Positions 1 to 7,664 of a DNA stretch of 64,000 bases are shown here, in pieces. Below the pieces are notes generated by a model, which searched no databases, was not told the origin of the DNA, and saw only the letters and a program-made list of their open reading frames with translations. The position numbers and the translations under genes are program-made. The stretch comes from Flavobacterium oncorhynchi (GTDB lineage: Bacteria > Bacteroidota > Bacteroidia > Flavobacteriales > Flavobacteriaceae), in assembly GCF_002217355.1 (NCBI RefSeq), contig NZ_MUHA01000007.1:99236-163235 (forward strand). The letters are read 5' to 3'. Every line of letters starts with the position of its first letter. Positions within the stretch are counted from its first letter, which is position 1.

Positions 1-187
1 GTTTAGCTTTAGTAGTCAATTTAAACGATCCGTCAAAATCAGTAGAAGCACCACTGTTTTCTCCAGCAACAACAACATTAGCACCAGGAATAGATTGTTT
101 GTTACCATCTGTAACCGAACCTGTTATTGTATTCTGCGCAAAAGATAATCCGCTGAACAATAACATAATTAGCAAGTAGACTCTCAT
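1..187 (-). CDS. N-terminus of a carboxypeptidase-regulatory-like / TonB-dependent receptor protein (partial)
   Basis: This is a partial gene running off the left edge; only the first 62 codons are present. It starts with a signal peptide (MRVYLLIMLLFSGLSFAQ). The mature protein then opens with the classic carboxypeptidase-D-like regulatory fold of Bacteroidota receptors: TITGSVTDGNKQSIPGANV, then VAGENSGASTDFDGSFKL. This arrangement is typical of SusC/RagA-type TonB-dependent outer-membrane receptors, but secreted or adhesive proteins can carry the same domain. The family call is therefore firm for the domain and only likely for a receptor. It is transcribed leftward, away from the glmS terminator. 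Confidence 0.75.
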   Translation of the reverse strand, partial: MRVYLLIMLLFSGLSFAQNTITGSVTDGNKQSIPGANVVVAGENSGASTDFDGSFKLTTKAK

Positions 188-446
188 TGGGTTAGTTTTT
201 TTTTTGTTAGTATATAGCCAAAATACACAAATATTTTAATATGCATAAAAAAACGTTAAAAAAAATTAATATTTATCACGTATTTATGCAATATTTTAAC
301 TATTTGCTAATTGAATTTATTAGAATAAAAACAAAGAAAACCTAAAGAAAAATCAATTTACTATGCATACATATTAATTTTTATCAAAAAATTGAAAAAT
401 TCACAAAAATACATAGACTCAAAAAAAAAATCTGACAATAAAAAAA
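188..446. other. AT-rich spacer upstream of the receptor gene
   Basis: This very AT-rich stretch separates the leftward receptor gene from the glmS terminator and must carry the receptor promoter on the minus strand. I could not find a convincing TAnnTTTG element paired with an upstream TTTG, and I see no open reading frame or RNA gene in it. Confidence 0.4.
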
Positions 447-470
447 AGCGAGACCTAAATCTCGCTTTTT
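441..470 (-). terminator. glmS intrinsic terminator
   Basis: The stem AGCGAGA (447-453) pairs with TCTCGCT (460-466) around a 6-nt loop. It is flanked by an A-run on one side and a T-run on the other, so on the minus strand it gives a hairpin followed by U residues just downstream of glmS. Confidence 0.85.
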
Positions 471-498
471 TAACATTATTGATATTTTAAAAATATAC

Positions 499-2349
499 TT
501 ACTCTACTGTAACAGATTTTGCCAAGTTACGCGGCTGATCAACATTACAACCTCTCATAACTGCAATATAATAAGAAAGCAATTGCAATGGTATTGTAGT
601 AATAAGCGGCGACAATGCATCTGAAGTTTCTGGAATTTCGATTACATAATCGGCTAATTCACGAACTTGCGTATCACCTTTAGTAACAACAGCAATAATT
701 TTACCGCTTCGAGATTTAATCTCTTGAATGTTACTTACAATTTTATCGTAGTGACCTTGCTTTGGAGCAATTACAATAACCGGCATATGCTCATCGATTA
801 AAGCAATTGGCCCGTGTTTCATTTCGGCTGCAGGATAACCTTCAGCATGGATATAAGAGATCTCTTTAAGCTTTAACGCTCCTTCTAGTGCTACTGGAAA
901 ATTATACCCTCTTCCTAAGTAAAGACAATTTGGCGCATCTTTAAAAGCCGCAGCAATTTCTTTTGCACGATCATTAGTTTCTAAAGCTTCGCTCACTTTT
1001 TCAGGAATTAATTCTAATTCTTGTAAATAAGCATGGAAATCAGGATTTGACAATGTTCCTTTTGCTTTTCCTAACTTCAAAGCAATCATTGTTAAAACCG
1101 TAATTTGCGTAGTAAAAGCTTTAGTAGAAGCTACTCCAATTTCTGGACCTGCATGTGTATAAGCACCCGCATGGCTTTCTCTTGAAATAGAAGAACCTAC
1201 AACATTACAAACTCCAAATACAAAAGCTCCGTTTTCTTTAGCCAGCTTAATAGCCGCCATCGTATCTGCCGTTTCTCCTGATTGAGAAATAGCAATTACT
1301 ACATCGTCTTTATTGATAATTGGGTTTCTGTATCTAAATTCAGAAGCATATTCTACCTCTACTGGAATTCTTGTAAATTCCTCAAAAATATACTCTGCCA
1401 CTAAACCTGCATGCCATGAAGTTCCGCAGGCAACAATCAAAATACGTTTTGCATTTAGGAATTTCTCCAAGTTATCCTCAACACCAGCCATCTGAACGAT
1501 TCCTTCATTTGCATGAAGTCTTCCTCTGTACGTATCTTTAATTACACTTGGCTGTTCGTAGATTTCTTTAAGCATGAAATGATCGTAACCTCCTTTTTCA
1601 ATTTGCTCCAAATTCATTTGAAGTTCTTGAATATAAGGATCTACCAAAGAATCATCTTTAATTTTTCTGATTTTAAGTGGCTTGTGCAATCTGATATTTG
1701 CCATTTCACCATCTTCTAAATATACTGCATTTGAAGTATACTCAATAAACGGAGAAGCATCAGAAGCAATAAAGTATTCTCCTTCACCTACTCCAATAGC
1801 CAATGGACTTCCTAGTCTTGCCGCGACAATTTCGTCTGGGTTCTTTTTATCAAAAACTGCTATTGCATAAGCTCCAACAACCTGATTCAAAGCCACCTGA
1901 ACTGCTTTTCCAAGCTTTATATTTTCATTCTTTTGAACTTCCTCAATTAAGTTAACTAAAACTTCTGTATCTGTATCAGACTTAAAAGTATAACCTCTTT
2001 TAATCAGCTCTTCTTTTAGAGGAGCATAATTCTCGATAATACCATTATGAATGATTACTAAATCACCAGAATTAGAAGCATGAGGATGTGAGTTCACATC
2101 GTTTGGAACACCGTGAGTTGCCCAACGAGTGTGTCCAATTCCAATATTTCCATTGATTGCAAAACCTTCTTTTGCTTTAGCTTCAAGATCTGAAACCTTA
2201 CCCTTTGTTTTACAAATTTTAACTCCCGCCTCGTCATCGTATAACATAACGCCGGCACTATCATATCCTCTGTACTCAAGACGCTTTAATCCTTTTATAA
2301 CAATAGGATAAGCCTCTCTATGACCGATATACCCAACAATTCCACACAT
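499..2349 (-). CDS. glmS: Glutamine--fructose-6-phosphate aminotransferase (isomerizing) GlmS
   Basis: This enzyme makes glucosamine-6-phosphate from fructose-6-phosphate and glutamine, the first step toward UDP-GlcNAc for peptidoglycan and lipopolysaccharide, in the cytoplasm. The protein starts MCGIVGYIG, so Cys2 becomes the N-terminal glutaminase nucleophile. HTRWATHG and HNGIIENY follow in the class-II amidotransferase domain (about 1-230). Two SIS sugar-isomerase domains fill the rest (CGTSWHAG near 310, SQSGET near 355, LGRGYN near 480). The end, PRNLAKSVTVE, is the family's usual C-terminus, and the 616-aa length is normal. It is the last gene of a leftward operon, 9 bp after the DUF4270 gene, and is followed by a hairpin terminator. 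Confidence 0.98.
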   Translation of the reverse strand: MCGIVGYIGHREAYPIVIKGLKRLEYRGYDSAGVMLYDDEAGVKICKTKGKVSDLEAKAKEGFAINGNIGIGHTRWATHGVPNDVNSHPHASNSGDLVIIHNGIIENYAPLKEELIKRGYTFKSDTDTEVLVNLIEEVQKNENIKLGKAVQVALNQVVGAYAIAVFDKKNPDEIVAARLGSPLAIGVGEGEYFIASDASPFIEYTSNAVYLEDGEMANIRLHKPLKIRKIKDDSLVDPYIQELQMNLEQIEKGGYDHFMLKEIYEQPSVIKDTYRGRLHANEGIVQMAGVEDNLEKFLNAKRILIVACGTSWHAGLVAEYIFEEFTRIPVEVEYASEFRYRNPIINKDDVVIAISQSGETADTMAAIKLAKENGAFVFGVCNVVGSSISRESHAGAYTHAGPEIGVASTKAFTTQITVLTMIALKLGKAKGTLSNPDFHAYLQELELIPEKVSEALETNDRAKEIAAAFKDAPNCLYLGRGYNFPVALEGALKLKEISYIHAEGYPAAEMKHGPIALIDEHMPVIVIAPKQGHYDKIVSNIQEIKSRSGKIIAVVTKGDTQVRELADYVIEIPETSDALSPLITTIPLQLLSYYIAVMRGCNVDQPRNLAKSVTVE

Positions 2350-2358
2350 ATATATTTA

Positions 2359-3960
2359 TTAATTTGGTTTCGTGTAGTAAACCTCAAGCCTCAATCGTTT
2401 ATCCTCTGGTACTGAAGATTTCCCTCCATACAAAATAGTTCCGAGCGGATTCATAACTGACGCTCTTGGCGCTTGAGAAATATTCTCATTCTTATTCTTT
2501 AAAAAATTCGAAGTCGAAATCGCTATACTCTCCGTTACAACCAATCCTAAATCAACATTTTTGGCTGTTTTATCTTTTATAAGATTACGGATATGTTCTG
2601 TAATTCTAATTTTATAATTTTTTCCTCGTTTATTATCATCAAGGTTAATCATGCCTCCATAAATATACTTAGCTGTTTTAGGATCTGATAATACAAGATT
2701 TCCACTTCCATCAACAAGGTAATCTACAACCGGAACATTATTAGTTAAATCATACAAATAAACTCTTTTCGGCTCTCTAGTTCCTGTCATTTTATCGGCA
2801 TCGATATTAAACACCAAATTAGCTTCATTTACTTTCCAATTTTTAGCTCTGATGTCTTCTAGTTTTGCGACAAAATCATTAAGCTTAATAATAGCAAGAG
2901 AACCTTGACCACCTTTTACATAAAGCCTTTCGTCTCCTTCAGTTTTATTTATGTTTGCCGTTGTAATAGCATTCTGATAATTAGCCGCCTTTACATCTTG
3001 AAGCAAATTGGCATTTGCACTAGAATTTGCAGGATTTACAATTGTCATTGTAATTGTTTTATCTTCTTTCTCTGTATCAGCATCTGTCGTACTTGCTGTT
3101 TTTGCTTTATAAGTAATTACAATTTTTCCTCCTGAGAAATCTAACAAAGCCATATTACCAGGGCTTCCATCTGCTTTTTCAACGCTAAAGTACAAACCTC
3201 TAAAATACTCCTGAAACAAATCTGGAGCAGACAGTTTTGAAGCCGGAGCATTCAATATTTTTTGCTGAAAATAAGCGGTATTTAAATCCAAACGCATTTC
3301 TGGTGGAGTATAAGTTGTCGTTTCTTTTCCTGCCGCATCTGTTGTCTTATCCACATATTCTGCTGAACTAAAAAAGAATTGATCATTTTGCAGTACATTG
3401 CTTGAATTATTCAAACGAGCACCAACTTTATATTGATTAAAAACATTGTTTTCATCCGTATAATAAAACTGTGGCAACGAAACTCCATTGCTCACGTACG
3501 AACTGCGCATTTGAACGCCAGATTCATAAACACTTAACTTAAGTTTTCCTTCTGCCGGCCCATAAATAGAATCTAAAGTATAAGTATGAGTTCCATCACT
3601 ATTAGTCGTTTTCAGCTTCTTAAAATAAGGTATACTTAATCGTACACTTGTAATTACGGGCTCTTCACCAATAATTACTGGATACGTAGTACTTAAATCT
3701 ACCTGTGTAGCAAAATTAGCTGTCGTTGTTCCAAAAACAGGATTATCATAAATACCTAATGCATTAACCGCTAAAACATTTGACTGTATAGGCGTAACCT
3801 CTTGATTAAAAGCTACAACATCATATTTTTCAGACTCAAGTCCAAAATGATCGTCACCAATTAAATCATCTCCAATTGCATTAAAATCTTTATCGCACGA
3901 ATATAAAAGAACAACCGTAAGAGCTAAAAGTATTTTCTTAATAAAAGAAGTATTGTACAT
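2359..3960 (-). CDS. DUF4270 family lipoprotein
   Basis: This 533-aa exported lipoprotein belongs to the DUF4270 family of Bacteroidota. The N-terminus has a hydrophobic stretch ending in LLYSC (lipobox, Cys about residue 22) and then CDKDFNAIGDDLIGDDHFG, the characteristic start of the family. The remainder is beta-rich, with ordered segments such as PVITSVRLSIPYF and a C-terminal RLRLEVYYTKPN. Its function is not known to me. It sits between a glycogen-synthase-like gene (21 bp upstream) and glmS (9 bp downstream), so it is probably co-transcribed with sugar/envelope genes and is likely anchored in the outer membrane. Confidence 0.85.
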   Translation of the reverse strand: MYNTSFIKKILLALTVVLLYSCDKDFNAIGDDLIGDDHFGLESEKYDVVAFNQEVTPIQSNVLAVNALGIYDNPVFGTTTANFATQVDLSTTYPVIIGEEPVITSVRLSIPYFKKLKTTNSDGTHTYTLDSIYGPAEGKLKLSVYESGVQMRSSYVSNGVSLPQFYYTDENNVFNQYKVGARLNNSSNVLQNDQFFFSSAEYVDKTTDAAGKETTTYTPPEMRLDLNTAYFQQKILNAPASKLSAPDLFQEYFRGLYFSVEKADGSPGNMALLDFSGGKIVITYKAKTASTTDADTEKEDKTITMTIVNPANSSANANLLQDVKAANYQNAITTANINKTEGDERLYVKGGQGSLAIIKLNDFVAKLEDIRAKNWKVNEANLVFNIDADKMTGTREPKRVYLYDLTNNVPVVDYLVDGSGNLVLSDPKTAKYIYGGMINLDDNKRGKNYKIRITEHIRNLIKDKTAKNVDLGLVVTESIAISTSNFLKNKNENISQAPRASVMNPLGTILYGGKSSVPEDKRLRLEVYYTKPN

Positions 3961-3981
3961 GTTTAATAATAAAGTTAAAAT

Positions 3982-4788
3982 TTAAAGTCCCATTTCTTTA
4001 TAGAAATTTGTATACGCTTCAGCGAATGCATCTTTCGTGGCGAAAGGTAAAAAAGGTTTTCCTGAAGATTCTATAAATTTTGTTAAACTTGGAGAAACGT
4101 TTTCTGAAGCAATAATTACAGCATCAGAATGCAATATACTAGCTTTTAAGATGTTCTCATAGTTAGGAACTTCTAGATCTGATACAGATTCATGCGGAAC
4201 TCCGTCAAATTTTACTTTGTTAATCATCTCCATATCTAGATTCTCATCAAAAGACTGACCATAAACTGATGTTACAATTTTTGTTTCAGAGAATAAAGCT
4301 TCATTTTTATAATAGTGCTTCATATAGATTGGCAGCATAGATGCCAGCCAGCCATGTACATGAATAATATCAGGAACCCAGTTTAATTTTTTTACTGTTT
4401 CAACAACACCTTTAGCAAAAAATATGGCTCTTTCGTCATTATCAGGATACAAAACACCTTCTTCATCAGCAAAAGTTGCTTTGCGTTTAAAGTATTCATC
4501 ATTATCGATAAAGTAAACCTGAATTCTCTCTTTAGGAATTGAAGCCACCTTAATAATCAATGGCATATCTAAATCATTCACTACCAAATTCATCCCTGAA
4601 AGCCTAATTACTTCGTGTAATTGATGTCTTCTCTCGTTGATATTTCCATATCTTGGCATGAAAATTCTTATCTGACCTCCTTGATCGTTAATCATTTTCG
4701 GAACGTCATAAGACATTAAAGAAACTTCATTTTCAGCCAAATAAGGCACGACTTCAGATGATACATATAATATCCTCTTATCTTTCAT
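3982..4788 (-). CDS. Truncated glycogen/starch synthase-like protein (GT5 N-terminal domain only)
   Basis: This 268-aa protein resembles the N-terminal half of glycogen synthase GlgA: RILYVSSEVVPYL at the start, MPRYG near 50, YPDNDERAIFFAKGVVE in the middle, then PDIIHVHGWLASMLP. Full GlgA is about 470 aa, and the C-terminal GT1-like half is absent. The ADP-glucose-binding KxGGL loop expected just after SEVxP is replaced by AENEVS, so normal synthase activity is doubtful. The ATG at 4786-4788 is chosen over an in-frame TTG 42 bases upstream because the minus-strand -7 element (4828-4835) covers that TTG. It is first in the operon with the DUF4270 gene and glmS. A regulatory or sugar-binding role is possible but is inference. 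Confidence 0.8.
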   Translation of the reverse strand: MKDKRILYVSSEVVPYLAENEVSLMSYDVPKMINDQGGQIRIFMPRYGNINERRHQLHEVIRLSGMNLVVNDLDMPLIIKVASIPKERIQVYFIDNDEYFKRKATFADEEGVLYPDNDERAIFFAKGVVETVKKLNWVPDIIHVHGWLASMLPIYMKHYYKNEALFSETKIVTSVYGQSFDENLDMEMINKVKFDGVPHESVSDLEVPNYENILKASILHSDAVIIASENVSPSLTKFIESSGKPFLPFATKDAFAEAYTNFYKEMGL

Positions 4789-4827
4789 AAATAGTATTTT
4801 ACTTAATTTTTGGTAATAAAAACGTTG

Positions 4828-4835
4828 CAAAATTA
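4828..4835 (-). promoter_or_regulatory. -7 element of the GT5-like/DUF4270/glmS operon
   Basis: Read on the minus strand this is TAATTTTG, matching the Bacteroidota TAnnTTTG -7 consensus. It lies about 40 bases upstream of the ATG at 4788. No clear -33 TTTG is seen at the usual distance. Confidence 0.5.
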
Positions 4836-4866
4836 CAAAAATTTATGCAGTTATTAACTAATATAT

Positions 4867-4874
4867 TATGTTTG
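4867..4874 (+). promoter_or_regulatory. -7 element of panC
   Basis: TATGTTTG fits TAnnTTTG and ends 23 bases before the panC ATG at 4898. It overlaps an in-frame ATG at 4868, which argues that 4868 is not the start codon. A weak TTTA-type -33 lies 21 bases upstream. Confidence 0.55.
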
Positions 4875-4897
4875 CACTAAATTTTAATAATACCGCC

Positions 4898-5746
4898 ATG
4901 CATATTTTCTACGGCAAAGTAGCTCTGATAGCCTATTTAAAAACTATCAAAACCGCAAATTCAACTATCGGATTTGTACCAACAATGGGAGCTTTGCACC
5001 AAGGGCATCTGGCTTTAATGCAGCGATCGCTCAAAGAAAACGACGACACTGTTGTAAGCATTTTCGTAAATCCAACCCAATTCAACAATCCTGAAGATCT
5101 CGAAAAATACCCTCGAACTCTTGAAGAAGATGTAAAAAAAATGCGAGGATTAAGCGACAAAATAATTTTATACGCTCCTTCTGTTGATGATATTTATGAA
5201 GGACAAACCATTTCGCAGTCATTTGACTTTGACGGATTAGAGAATCAAATGGAAGGCAAGTTTAGGCCTGGACATTTTAACGGAGTTGGAACTATTGTGA
5301 AACGTTTGTTTGAAATCGTCACTCCAACAAATGCTTATTTTGGAGAAAAAGATTTTCAGCAGCTGCAAATTGTTAAAAAACTAGTCGAAAAAAATGACTT
5401 ACCTGTAAATGTTATAGGCTGTCCAATTTTTAGAGAAGATAATCTGCTTGCAATGAGTTCTAGAAATGAGCGACTGACTGCAGACGAAAGAAAAGAAGCG
5501 TCAATAATTTACAAAGTTCTTACTGAAGCTAAGGAAATCTTCCAGAACGGTACTCCCGAAGAAACTATCAAATTTGTCGAAGAATCTTTTAAAGACAACA
5601 AAAAATTCGAACTCGAATATTTTGTCATTGCTGATGAATCTACATTATTATCAATCGATCATAAAATTAACGATAAAAAATACCGTGCGTTTATAGCAGT
5701 ATTTGTTAATTCTATAAGGTTAATAGACACCATTTCATTTAATTAA
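4898..5746 (+). CDS. panC: Pantothenate synthetase PanC
   Basis: PanC joins pantoate and beta-alanine using ATP, the last step of pantothenate (vitamin B5) synthesis in the cytoplasm. Key motifs are FVPTMGALHQGHLALM (HIGH-type nucleotide-binding motif near residue 30), SIFVNPTQFN, FGEKDFQQL and AMSSRNERL (KMSKS-type loop). At 282 aa from the chosen ATG it has the family length. An upstream in-frame ATG at 4868 would add ten residues but lies inside the -7 promoter element. panD follows 14 bp downstream and supplies the beta-alanine, so the two genes form the end of the pathway. Confidence 0.96.
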   Translation: MHIFYGKVALIAYLKTIKTANSTIGFVPTMGALHQGHLALMQRSLKENDDTVVSIFVNPTQFNNPEDLEKYPRTLEEDVKKMRGLSDKIILYAPSVDDIYEGQTISQSFDFDGLENQMEGKFRPGHFNGVGTIVKRLFEIVTPTNAYFGEKDFQQLQIVKKLVEKNDLPVNVIGCPIFREDNLLAMSSRNERLTADERKEASIIYKVLTEAKEIFQNGTPEETIKFVEESFKDNKKFELEYFVIADESTLLSIDHKINDKKYRAFIAVFVNSIRLIDTISFN

Positions 5747-5748
5747 AT

Positions 5749-5756
5749 TACCTTTG
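5749..5756 (+). promoter_or_regulatory. Possible internal -7 element ahead of panD
   Basis: TACCTTTG matches TAnnTTTG and ends only 4 bases before the panD ATG at 5761. If it is active, transcription would begin at or next to the start codon. No -33 TTTG is evident, so it may be chance. Confidence 0.3.
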
Positions 5757-5760
5757 CAAC

Positions 5761-6111
5761 ATGCAAATTCAAGTTATAAAATCAAAAATTCATCGAGTTA
5801 AAGTAACTGGAGCCGATTTAAATTACATTGGCAGTATTACTATTGATGAAACATTACTAGAAGCTTCAAACATCATTGAAGGTGAAAAAGTAGCTATCGT
5901 TAACATTAATAATGGAGAACGTTTTGAAACTTATGCCATTAAAGGAGAAAAAAATTCAGGCGAAATTACGCTGAATGGTCCTGCAGCTAGAAAAGTTCAA
6001 AAAGATGACATTATCATCATTATTTCATATGCAACCCTAGAATTTGAAGAAGCAAAAACCTTCAAACCATGGATTATTTTCCCTAACGAAAATGACAATT
6101 CATTAACCTAG
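5761..6111 (+). CDS. panD: Aspartate 1-decarboxylase PanD
   Basis: PanD decarboxylates aspartate to beta-alanine for PanC. It is made as a proenzyme that self-cleaves at a Gly-Ser bond, generating a pyruvoyl cofactor. The cleavage site is visible as YIGSIT (Gly24-Ser25), Lys9 of KSKIHRVKVT is in the expected place, and LNGPAARK is the conserved substrate/oxyanion segment. The 116-aa length is normal. It lies 14 bp after panC in the same direction and is probably co-transcribed with it. Confidence 0.97.
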   Translation: MQIQVIKSKIHRVKVTGADLNYIGSITIDETLLEASNIIEGEKVAIVNINNGERFETYAIKGEKNSGEITLNGPAARKVQKDDIIIIISYATLEFEEAKTFKPWIIFPNENDNSLT

Positions 6112-6281
6112 GTTTCAACCTCAAATTATATCTTATTTTACTATTTGTCAAAAATTTATTTTGCACAAACGGGATTTTTTTGGTCCAAAACAAAAGGATC
6201 AATACAAAATCTTTGGAGCAAAAAATTACAAATAAAATTAACTGCAAAGGCCGCTATGGCTTAATTTTACTTTATATATAG
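6112..6281. other. Spacer after panD
   Basis: This is AT-rich non-coding sequence between panD and a long hairpin. I see no ORF, RNA gene or clear promoter. Confidence 0.4.
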
Positions 6282-6337
6282 AAAACACAAAGTTCGCAAA
6301 GCTGCATCAAAACAAAGCTTTACGAACTTTGTGTTTT
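6282..6337. repeat. Long inverted repeat (22-bp stem), possible terminator of panCD
   Basis: The left arm AAAACACAAAGTTCGCAAAGCT (6282-6303) pairs with 6316-6337 with a single mismatch, around a 12-nt loop. The right arm runs into a T-run, so it could terminate rightward transcription. The core ACACAAAGTTCGCAAAG resembles the CGCAAAGTTG spacer repeats at 38.6 kb, suggesting a dispersed repeat family. Confidence 0.75.
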
Positions 6338-6509
6338 TTAAACCTTATAATTAGATAAAAATCTTAGCGTATTTTGCGGTTAAAACAATTTAATCAATAC
6401 AAAATATTTTATATTTCTCCGTAAGTTTTCTATAACAAAAAAGCAAATTAAAGTATTATATTGCCACACTATTTTCAATACTTTTTAATTCACTGAAACG
6501 CCCCAAATC

Positions 6510-7664
6510 ATGAAAAAAGTTTACCTGCTAATTGCATTTATTTCCATTTCTGTCTTTTCGCAGAAAAAATTCGACAACATTCAATCCCTAAAACTCGGAG
6601 AAGAAAGAAGGATAACAATTGGACTTCCGGCTTCATACGAAGCTAAGCCGGACAAAAAATATCCGGTTTTATATCTTTTAGACGGCGATTATTTGTTCGA
6701 CCCTTTTTCTGGAGCTGTAAGTTACGGCGCTTATTGGGATGATATTCCAGAAATGATCATAATCGGGATTCATCAAAACAAAGATGGCGAACGTTATGAC
6801 GACACAACAATTGATCAAAATGAAGGTTTGCCTTTTGAAAAAGGAGCAAAATTTTTTGAATTTATAGGAGCAGAATTGATTCCTTACATTGAAAAAAAAT
6901 ACAGAACCTCGCCTTTTAGAATTATTGCAGGACATGATGTAACAGCTAGTTTTGCCAATTTTTATTTATACAAAGAAAACCCGCTTTTCAGTGCGTATAT
7001 TTGTCTAAGTCCAGAATTGGCTCCAAAAATGGAAGTTCGTATTGCAGAGAAGTTTGCTAAAATACAAAAACCAATATTCTACTATCTTTCTGCGGGAGAA
7101 GGTGACATAAAAAAAATTAAAGAACCAATAGAAAAATTAGACAACAATATTAAAATCGCAAATAATCCGTTAGTAAATTATAAATACGAATTATTTAAAA
7201 ACGCAACTCATTATACTGAAGTTTTACATTCGATTCCGAGTGCACTTTATCAAATTTTTGAAGTTTACAGACCAATAAACTCGGCTGAATATGCAAATAA
7301 AATTGCCGTGCTTGAAACAGGTTATGCTGATTATTTAGAAAAAAAATACAATACAATGTCCGAAGTTTTAGGCGTTCAAATTCCAGTTCGAATGAGCGAC
7401 TTCAAAGTAATTGAAAACATAATCTTGAAGAAGAATGCATACGACGAACTAGGAAAGATGGCCGAAATTGGAAATATAAATTATCCAAAAGCAATGCTGG
7501 GAGAATACGAACTAGGCTTAATGTACGAAAAAATGGGCGATGCAAAACATGCCTCAAAAAAATATCAAAATGCTTCTCAAATGGAACCTATAGGTGATTT
7601 GAACAAGGATTTAATGTATGAGAAGATGGACGAAATGAACGCACTTTCTAAAAAAAGTAAATAA
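6510..7664 (+). CDS. Secreted esterase-family alpha/beta hydrolase-like protein with altered nucleophile
   Basis: This 384-aa protein has a signal peptide (MKKVYLLIAFISISVFSQ) and the layout of the putative esterase (EstD/Fes-like) family: YPVLYLLDGDYLF, then MIIIGIHQN, RIIAGHDVTASFANFYL and FSAYICLSPEL. The nucleophile elbow normally reads GHSxGG; here it is GHDVT, so Asp143 replaces the catalytic Ser. A C-terminal helical region (about 310-384, with YELGLMYEKMGDAKHASKKYQ) looks TPR-like. It is probably periplasmic. The stop overlaps the radA start by one base, so the two are likely co-transcribed. It could be a non-hydrolytic binding protein or an enzyme with changed chemistry. Confidence 0.8.
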   Translation: MKKVYLLIAFISISVFSQKKFDNIQSLKLGEERRITIGLPASYEAKPDKKYPVLYLLDGDYLFDPFSGAVSYGAYWDDIPEMIIIGIHQNKDGERYDDTTIDQNEGLPFEKGAKFFEFIGAELIPYIEKKYRTSPFRIIAGHDVTASFANFYLYKENPLFSAYICLSPELAPKMEVRIAEKFAKIQKPIFYYLSAGEGDIKKIKEPIEKLDNNIKIANNPLVNYKYELFKNATHYTEVLHSIPSALYQIFEVYRPINSAEYANKIAVLETGYADYLEKKYNTMSEVLGVQIPVRMSDFKVIENIILKKNAYDELGKMAEIGNINYPKAMLGEYELGLMYEKMGDAKHASKKYQNASQMEPIGDLNKDLMYEKMDEMNALSKKSK

